Assembly: GCA_028564705.1 (NCBI GenBank)
Contig: JAPXFQ010000899.1
Coordinates: 1,984,001-2,048,000 of the forward strand
Source: Apricaphanius iberus
Taxonomy: Eukaryota; Chordata; Actinopteri; Cyprinodontiformes; Aphaniidae
Direction of reading: 5' to 3'
Length of the DNA stretch: 64,000 nt
The notes under the pieces are model-generated. The model was given only the letters and a program-made list of their open reading frames with translations, was not told the DNA's origin and searched no databases. The translations under genes and the position numbers were made by a program. Positions 58,520 to 64,000 of the stretch are shown piece after piece (the first letter of the stretch is position 1; each line of letters opens with the position of its first letter).

Positions 58520-59560
58520 AACAGTGAAAAAGTATTTGCCCCCTTACTGATTTCTTGTGTTCTTGCTTTACTTGTCACACTATATTATTTCTGGCAAAGT
58601 TAACCCAGGAAAATCTTTTTTTCCAAATGATTTAGGGTCGGATTTATCAATGGGTTGCGCTTGTTAAAACCGGCCCAAACTGCACAGTTTCGCAAAAGCA
58701 GGCTCTACTTGATTTACTAACATGGAGCAAGACACATGCAATCCATATAGCACTTTTCCCCCATGCTGAATATGCAAAATGGGCATTTTTGACAAAAGAT
58801 GCAAAAATATTGGGAGGAGAACAGGCAAATTAGTTTAGCCTGTTTACCTGTCTATTTCTATCGCCTTTGAAAGGCATGTCTTAAATTTGCCACACCACAT
58901 TCAACATAAGTTTATTACTGACATGTGGAAAATGTCATTCACACAGTCTAACCTGATAGTAATTAACACTAATGGTCATAAATCTGACAGTTATGTCGAT
59001 ATTTTCATTTTTCCCCCCCAAAGACACATCATAACTCACTGCGCTCAGCACATTTGCATCTTCCTAGCTTCCAATTATTAGCAGGAGTAGAGAGCAGCAC
59101 ATGTACACTGCACGAATTAAGTTTATTACTGACAAATGAGAAATATAATTTACAACATTCTAGCCAAATAATAATTAACACTGTAACAGTCATAGACATG
59201 AAATATGTGTAGTTTTTCCTCCTTTATTTTGCCAAAGATGCATCACGAATCAATGCACATATTCCTCCTCTCTCTTGATGTTGCGCAGTGTATGGCACAC
59301 ACAGCAGTGGACTCAGAGTCCTCATTTGAGTACTGCTCCCTGTGCCTGTTATGAATTGCTCATGCATAGTAGATCACCTGCAAATGAAGGACAGCCCACT
59401 ATCGCAAATGTTTAGCCCTGCATGCAATTTTGTGCTCATTATTAGGAATCTTGATTAATCAGGCCCATAATCTTTGAAATAAAAATAACAAAAAACAAGT
59501 CAAACCAGCCAGACCTTATGTGAAAAAGTAATTGCTCCTTAAACTCAGCTACTGGTTGTG
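58520..59560. repeat. Outer repeat interrupted by a MITE
   Basis: GAAAAAGTATTTGCCCCCTT near 58526 and the mirrored CCTTATGTGAAAAAGTAATT near 59514 belong to a common fish repeat whose ends face each other. Its middle is occupied by the MITE at 58638-59463. Confidence 0.55.
58638..59463. repeat. hAT-like MITE (copy 2, uninterrupted)
   Basis: The left end TCGGATTTATCAATGGGTTG and the right end, with reverse complement CCTGATTAATCAAGATTCC, match the termini of copy 1 at 19750-21130. Interior landmarks occur in the same order (GCAAGACACATGCAATCCAT, TATTGGGAGGA, CAACATAAGTTTATTACTGA). Its AGAGAGCAGCACATGTACAC stretch (59089-59108) is the empty counterpart of the Tc1 insertion site in copy 1. Confidence 0.8.
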
Positions 59561-59613
59561 CCACTATGGGGCCAACAGTTGCCATCAAGCTTTTTATAAT
59601 AACTGTCAATTAA

Positions 59614-60094
59614 AGGAGCAGGGGGCCGGATTGAAGAAATAAGCCGCGAGTGCCGAGGCCGGCGCTGCGAGTAACTGCAGCCACCGTGGGAGCAAGCACA
59701 AAAAGTAAATAAATCAGCAACGTGGCGTACTTTCAGGCAATCGCACATTGCGCACACCGCCAGCTGTACGACAACAAGCAACATGTCTAGCAGCAAAGTA
59801 AGTAGTAGTGTTAAATCGACCGCGTCTGAAGTCCGGGCTCTTTCTCTAACTTCTTCCTGTTAAATCAAGAACGCGCAGGAATTGTAAATTGTTGTTACAT
59901 CCGCTTGTAAACGGTGAGCGCGGGAAATTCGGCCACCGTATCGCAGACTATTTTGCAGCACACAGACTGTTCAAGATAATGGGATTGCACATGGGTGGGC
60001 TCATTTTACTTAGTTTAAAACGCTTCATTACCCAATACAATTACAAAACTGAACATGAATATAATTTATTTTAGAAATCCAGCCCCCTGCTCCT
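59614..60094. repeat. TTAA-flanked CpG-rich MITE
   Basis: AGGAGCAGGGGGC and its inverted copy GCCCCCTGCTCCT bound a 481-bp element flanked by TTAA at 59610-59613 and 60095-60098. TTAA target use is characteristic of piggyBac-type transposons, but the ends do not start with the usual CCY, so the superfamily stays open. CpG density is much higher than in neighbouring intron sequence. Confidence 0.8.
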
Positions 60095-61305
60095 TTAATC
60101 TTTTAAACAACCTTGGAGGAATTTAGTCTCATTTAGTTCTGCAGAATGATTTTAGTTATCAACATGCATGGTGTGTTTAAAGTCACAACACAGCAATTCT
60201 TCCTTTTTCATTCATTGCTAATTTGTCTAATAGTGTTGGGGATAATAAATATTTTGTGTGCCTAAACTAAATGGGCCTTTGGGTGTATTTTTCTCAGCAG
60301 TGTTTTCTACTTTTGCTATGGATGCCACTTCTGCTTCGTCTCTTTGTTGTTTTTGAATTAAAAACACTGACCTTAGCAAATGCATGTGTTTAATACAGTG
60401 CTGGATTAGTCATCAGAGTAATCCAATAGTAATTTTGGTAGGCCAGCGGCCACTACTGCAAAAATTCAGCCTTACAAATAGCATTTGAACCCTTTACATA
60501 CAAATATATTTCAATTAATTTGTTTCTCATTGGTTCTCAAATTCCTGTAGATTGGATCATAAAGCATGGCTTTCCTGATTCTGCAGGTAATCTGAATGTG
60601 GAAAATGACATTTAACCAGACAGATGCACTCAACAAAGAGTATATTTTTTCGTACAGTATTGGTTGGTTAGAACATCCTTTTTCCCCTTAATTAAATCAT
60701 AATTTAAAATCGATCCTTTGCATTAACTAAGTTTAATACTGTCTGATGTTAAAACATATTTACAGTTTAGAAACAGGTAAATCTGAGAATCACCTAACAT
60801 TCAGCAGTAATTTGAATATGTAGCTAAACATATTTTCCCATTAGAACTAATGAATGAAATGACCAAAAGCACACATTGTTGTTTGGGTGGTTTAAAGTAG
60901 TCAGACATATTTACAAAATATTTCTTAACACTAGACCTTGACAGTAAATGGTGGATCATGCCAAGCAGGTCTTGTTTGCTGTGTTTTATATTTTAAGGAT
61001 ATGCACTAAAAAATAAAAAGATGGTAAACTGTGGCCTAAGGACAACGTAAATTGAGGTAATAAAACAATTAAGAAGAGACATAGCTGATGAACAAAGTGC
61101 AGATTTAAGATACTCAAGGAATTGCTTTATCTAACCATGGGTTAATTTAAATTAAAGTAAAACATTTTTGAAAGGGATTTCTTAAATCAGCCACATATTC
61201 CACTATGTTTACTCTTTGTTATAAAAAGGAAATGAATATATTAACCTCTTAATCCTAAAGTTCATTAAATGAGTGAGAAGTCACATGTTGCACTAGTGAG
61301 CTTAC

Positions 61306-61666
61306 CACTGTGGTGAAAGCTGCGAATAGTGTTAGCCTGCTGAATGTGATGGCTGGGGAAGCTAAACATTGGGTCTTCCAGTAGATGGTACTGCTGTTGG
61401 TGGAAGCGATAAAGATCAAGGAGGTATGGCGGCACTGGCACATCAGGCCTGGGATTTGGCTGAGACTGCAGGCCCAGTCGGCTCAGGAGGAGAGACTGGA
61501 TGGTGTGAGCCAGACCGGGATCAGGCAGTGCTGCCGCGGGTGGCTGGGAGGGAGGCGCAGGGGGCACCCTGCCATTGTCAGCCTCGCTGGATTCTCCACC
61601 CTGGCGACCAGACGAGGCTTGAGGTAGCAGCAAGACCATGAGGAGCAGGAGGTTAGCAGGGAGCAT
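61306..61666 (-). CDS. bmp16: BMP2/4/16-type growth factor, coding exon 1 (signal peptide and prodomain start)
   Basis: This exon gives residues 1-120 plus one base of the 476-residue precursor. Residues 1-20 (MLPANLLLLMVLLLPQASSG) form a signal peptide. LLLSRLGLQSQPNPRPDVPV followed by PPYLLDLYRFH (59-89) is the conserved start of BMP2/4 prodomains, and ANTIRSFHH (111-119) is the conserved motif just before the intron. The ATG has a good context (GTCCACCATG). TTCCTTCTCCTTCAG ends at 61674, so the exon really begins at 61673 and an upstream non-coding exon must exist, as in BMP2 and BMP4. The 22 residues after the signal peptide are unusually Gly/Ser/Pro-rich. The donor is GTAAGC. Confidence 0.9.
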
Positions 61667-61714
61667 GGTGGACCTGAAGGAGAAGGAAATGATTCGGGTG
61701 ACAAACAACTTTTA

Positions 61715-62200
61715 CAGTGTTTTCCAAAGTATTCATTCTCTGAACGTTTTACACAAAAGCCTGAATGTATTTTGTTTGGATATCATCTGTTACACTAATA
61801 CAAAGTGGAGCATAGTTTTAAAGTGTAAAAAAATTGTTCTTGAAGATATTATTTGATTCATAAAAGTCTGAAAGGTGTGGCATGCATTTAAGTCCAGTTC
61901 CTATTAGTCAGTACTTTGTAAAATCAACTTTTTCTGCAGTTTCACCTGCAAGTCCTTCAGGGTATGTTTTAACCAGCTTTATACATCTAGGCTAAAATTC
62001 ACCATTTCTTTTTAGCAAAATTGTTCAGCTCTAACAGAATAGATGAAGGATCTCTAGGAAAATCAATCTTTATTTCTTGCTACAGATTCTTAGTTTAATT
62101 CGGGTCCCGATTTTGACTGGACCAATTTGATCCTACCGACGTGAACAAGTGAACAAACTTTGATCTAAACCATTCAATCATTGCTCTGAATGTTTCTTTA
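61715..62200 (-). mobile_element. Old Tc1-like element relic (minus)
   Basis: TCTGAAAGGTGTGGCATGCA near 61870, CCCGATTTTGACTGGACCAA near 62106 and AACTTTGATCTAAACCATTC near 62155 match, in reverse orientation, the end and coding parts of the Tc1-like family also seen at 9690 and 28590. There is no reading frame. Confidence 0.55.
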
Positions 62201-62215
62201 GCGCTGAAGTCAATC

Positions 62216-62760
62216 TTGGAGATAACCAAACGTTTGCTGGCACAACTACACCCACTTGCAAGGTGCATGGAGAAGATAGAAGTTGAGTGGAATAGGGACT
62301 CCGAAAAAATATTAAAGAAAGAAATATCAGAGCCTCCCAGGACATTGATACCTCAGAAAAAACCTTGGATATCCCACAACTTAATAGGTAATTTCAAATG
62401 TGGCAAAGGCACAAATTGTCAATATACTAAAACATTTTTTAAACATCCTGTCAACAATAAAATTATTAATATAAGAGATTTTATAACTTGCAAAACAAAA
62501 AATGAACACAGAAGCTTTATTAAGAGGAATGACCCAACCAGTCCTGTTGCAAGACATTTTGATAGGAAACATTTCAGTGCACTTCTATTCTTTATTGGAA
62601 TTAAAGCTATAAAAATCAATCTCAGAGGTGGTAATGGAAATATTTCTAGGAAAAAGAGAGAAACACTCTGGATTTTTAATCTAAAAAGTTTGTTCCCTAA
62701 AGGCATGAATGAGGATTTGTTAATTACTGAGTTTATTAGAAATTTTTCAAGGTTTTTATT
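62216..62760 (+). pseudogene. Penelope-like element 3' fragment lacking the GIY-YIG core
   Basis: Penelope-like elements encode a reverse transcriptase followed by a GIY-YIG endonuclease. The open frame gives EPPRTLIPQKKPWISHNLIG, FKCGKGTNCQYT, INIRDFITCKTKNEHRSFIK, SPVARHFDRKHFS, then GGNGNISRKKRETLWIFNLK and FPKGMNEDLL. This is the linker and the flanks of the endonuclease of fish Penelope-like elements. After CKTKN, where the YLL-CPCG-YVG-type catalytic core should be, the sequence jumps straight to EHRS, so about 25-30 residues are deleted. The frame then runs on into AT-rich non-coding DNA (to 62896). It is a dead fragment; the reverse transcriptase is absent. Confidence 0.65.
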
Positions 62761-64000
62761 TTTTTATTTGTATATATATATATATATTATTCTAATTAAT
62801 TTTGTGTATTTTAATGCCTATCTTTATTCTCTTAAAAATGTCTGTCTTCTTCTTATTCTTAATTATTTCCCAGTTTTCCAGAAGCATTTCCACTGATCTA
62901 GTCCAGAACACTTGTGGTCCAATCAAATTGATGGTACAACCCCCATACATTAATTGGTGAACTTGCTCACCTTGTCACCTTGCTGAACTTCATACAACCC
63001 CATAGCAGGATTCTGCCACCATGTGAATAGTGTATTTAGGATATATGCAGAGAGTTTTTAAATTTTATTATTAGTTTTTTAAAATCATAGATCACAGCTG
63101 CCAAGCCTCCAATTTTGGCCAGCAAACTCCTGTATATTCCTCCTCTTTCCCGCCGTTATCCTGTATTATTATTATTATTATTCTTATTATTATTATCCCG
63201 TAAATCTTCCGTATTATACAAATTTCTCAAATTAGCTGTATCACCAAAATGAATTGTTACAAGCCTTTCAAGAACTGCCACCTGCAGTGGCCAGAGTGGA
63301 GTGAAAGGTCTTGCGAGGCTACAATGTAAAGAGCGGGAATAACAGGGAGATGAATGGACCTAATGAAGTGAGAAGTCATAATTGCCAAAAAAACAAACAA
63401 ACTAAGAAGACGTAAATATCTGGAAAAAAGGGACAGCCAATTTACTTTCCTATAGCGGAGCAGGATGGAGCACAGCATTTGAATGTGAACTAAGGTAAGC
63501 ATATGAGATTCTGATAACTTATTTGTAGTGATTAATTAGTTGACAAGTGGCAGTATAAAACACTTTGGACAGTCGGAAATTAGTGACATAAAAAAAAAAA
63601 AGTCTGGCTAAAAACTCACCAGACATGTTGTCTGAAGTGATCTACTCTAACCTTCCCAATATGTTGCTTTGAAAAAACACCTTTACGTCCATTTGCGTCT
63701 CCCCCTTGATCTATGCTTCATTACAGCTTTGCATTGCCTCAGAGGCGAGAAACGCATGTGTTCATAACAAGCTCGGCCTTAGCGGTTAGCTTTTCCCCTT
63801 TGCAACACCACAAATTACTGCAAAAAGCTGAGAGCTGAAAGAAATAGAGGTATTTATTAATGTGTGTCAGACTGGCTGTGTTTAACCCTTAAGTTAAATT
63901 CAATTCATTGTTTCTTTTTAAATTTAATATAGATATTAATGTTTAAATAACAATGTTTTTTAATCTTAAAAATATTTCATTAAGATTGCTGAGCAGAGAC

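Larger units (their letters stand above)
54712..61305 (-). other. Intron between bmp16-like coding exons
   Basis: A 6.6-kb phase-1 intron with a GTAAGC donor and a CTCTCAG acceptor. It interrupts the RSFHH-E(S)LE motif, where BMP2 and BMP4 also have their coding intron. It contains a transposon-like stretch at 55100-55560, a solo LTR, a hAT MITE, a nested MITE and a TTAA element. The parts 54780-55090, 55700-56900 and 60100-61250 show no recognisable repeats and could hold enhancers. Confidence 0.9.
61674..64000 (-). other. bmp16-like 5' UTR intron (partial)
   Basis: Upstream of the acceptor at 61674-61688 no exon could be recognised up to the window edge, so the promoter probably lies to the right or is hidden here. 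The interval contains a Tc1 relic, a Penelope-like relic, a (TTA)n-type run near 63165-63197 and otherwise unassigned AT-rich sequence. Confidence 0.55.

Noticed and set aside
61369..61641. 90-codon plus-strand ORF with Gly/Ala-rich translation
   Set aside because: Antisense shadow of bmp16-like exon 1.
1..64000. CRISPR arrays, tRNA, rRNA or snRNA genes
   Set aside because: No regularly spaced direct repeats, cloverleaf A/B boxes or rRNA motifs were noticed on reading. A tRNAscan or Infernal run would be needed to exclude small RNAs fully.

Overview
The window is teleost fish genomic DNA, probably percomorph. The evidence is AT-rich sequence with introns and canonical GT-AG splice sites, two vertebrate genes with fish-like proteins, and a dense load of fish-type repeats: Tc1-like transposons, hAT-type MITEs, CR1/L2-type LINEs, and one Penelope-like relic. 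No bacterial features, tRNA or rRNA genes, or CRISPR arrays were seen.

Only two host protein genes are well supported, both on the minus strand. At the left edge is the first coding exon of ppp1r37 (857-1616), a protein phosphatase 1 regulatory subunit. Its remaining exons lie off the left edge, and a CpG-rich promoter region follows at about 1.6-2.6 kb. At the right are the two coding exons of a BMP2/4/16-type growth factor, best called bmp16-like: exon 2 at 53642-54711 and exon 1 at 61306-61666. They are joined across a 6.6-kb phase-1 intron. The joined frame is 476 codons and includes a signal peptide, BMP prodomain motifs, a furin site and seven cysteines. A splice acceptor 7 bases before the ATG implies an unseen upstream 5' non-coding exon.

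The roughly 50 kb between them holds no recognisable host gene apart from one broken histone H2A copy (6054-6446), one orphan exon-like segment (10542-10753) and one unrecognised ORF (23055-23450). It is a layered transposon graveyard. The best-preserved element is a 1.6-kb Tc1-like transposon (13302-14914) with TA duplications, matching termini and a transposase broken by a single 1-bp deletion. A second Tc1-like element (24945-26336) is more decayed. Four LINE families, here named A to D, recur as fragments on both strands. Several MITEs have clear terminal inverted repeats, and some carry younger insertions.

The bmp intron has collected a solo LTR with a perfect 5-bp duplication (56933-57215), a hAT MITE with a perfect 8-bp duplication (57243-57919), a nested MITE, and a TTAA-flanked CpG-rich element (59614-60094).

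The most unusual signals are short, perfect inverted repeats that look like replication template-switch scars. One of them can be ordered in time: a Tc1 derivative landed in a MITE, and the fold-back then copied both transposon and host flank (20455-20498). The unique stretches flanking the bmp gene are candidates for long-range regulatory DNA.
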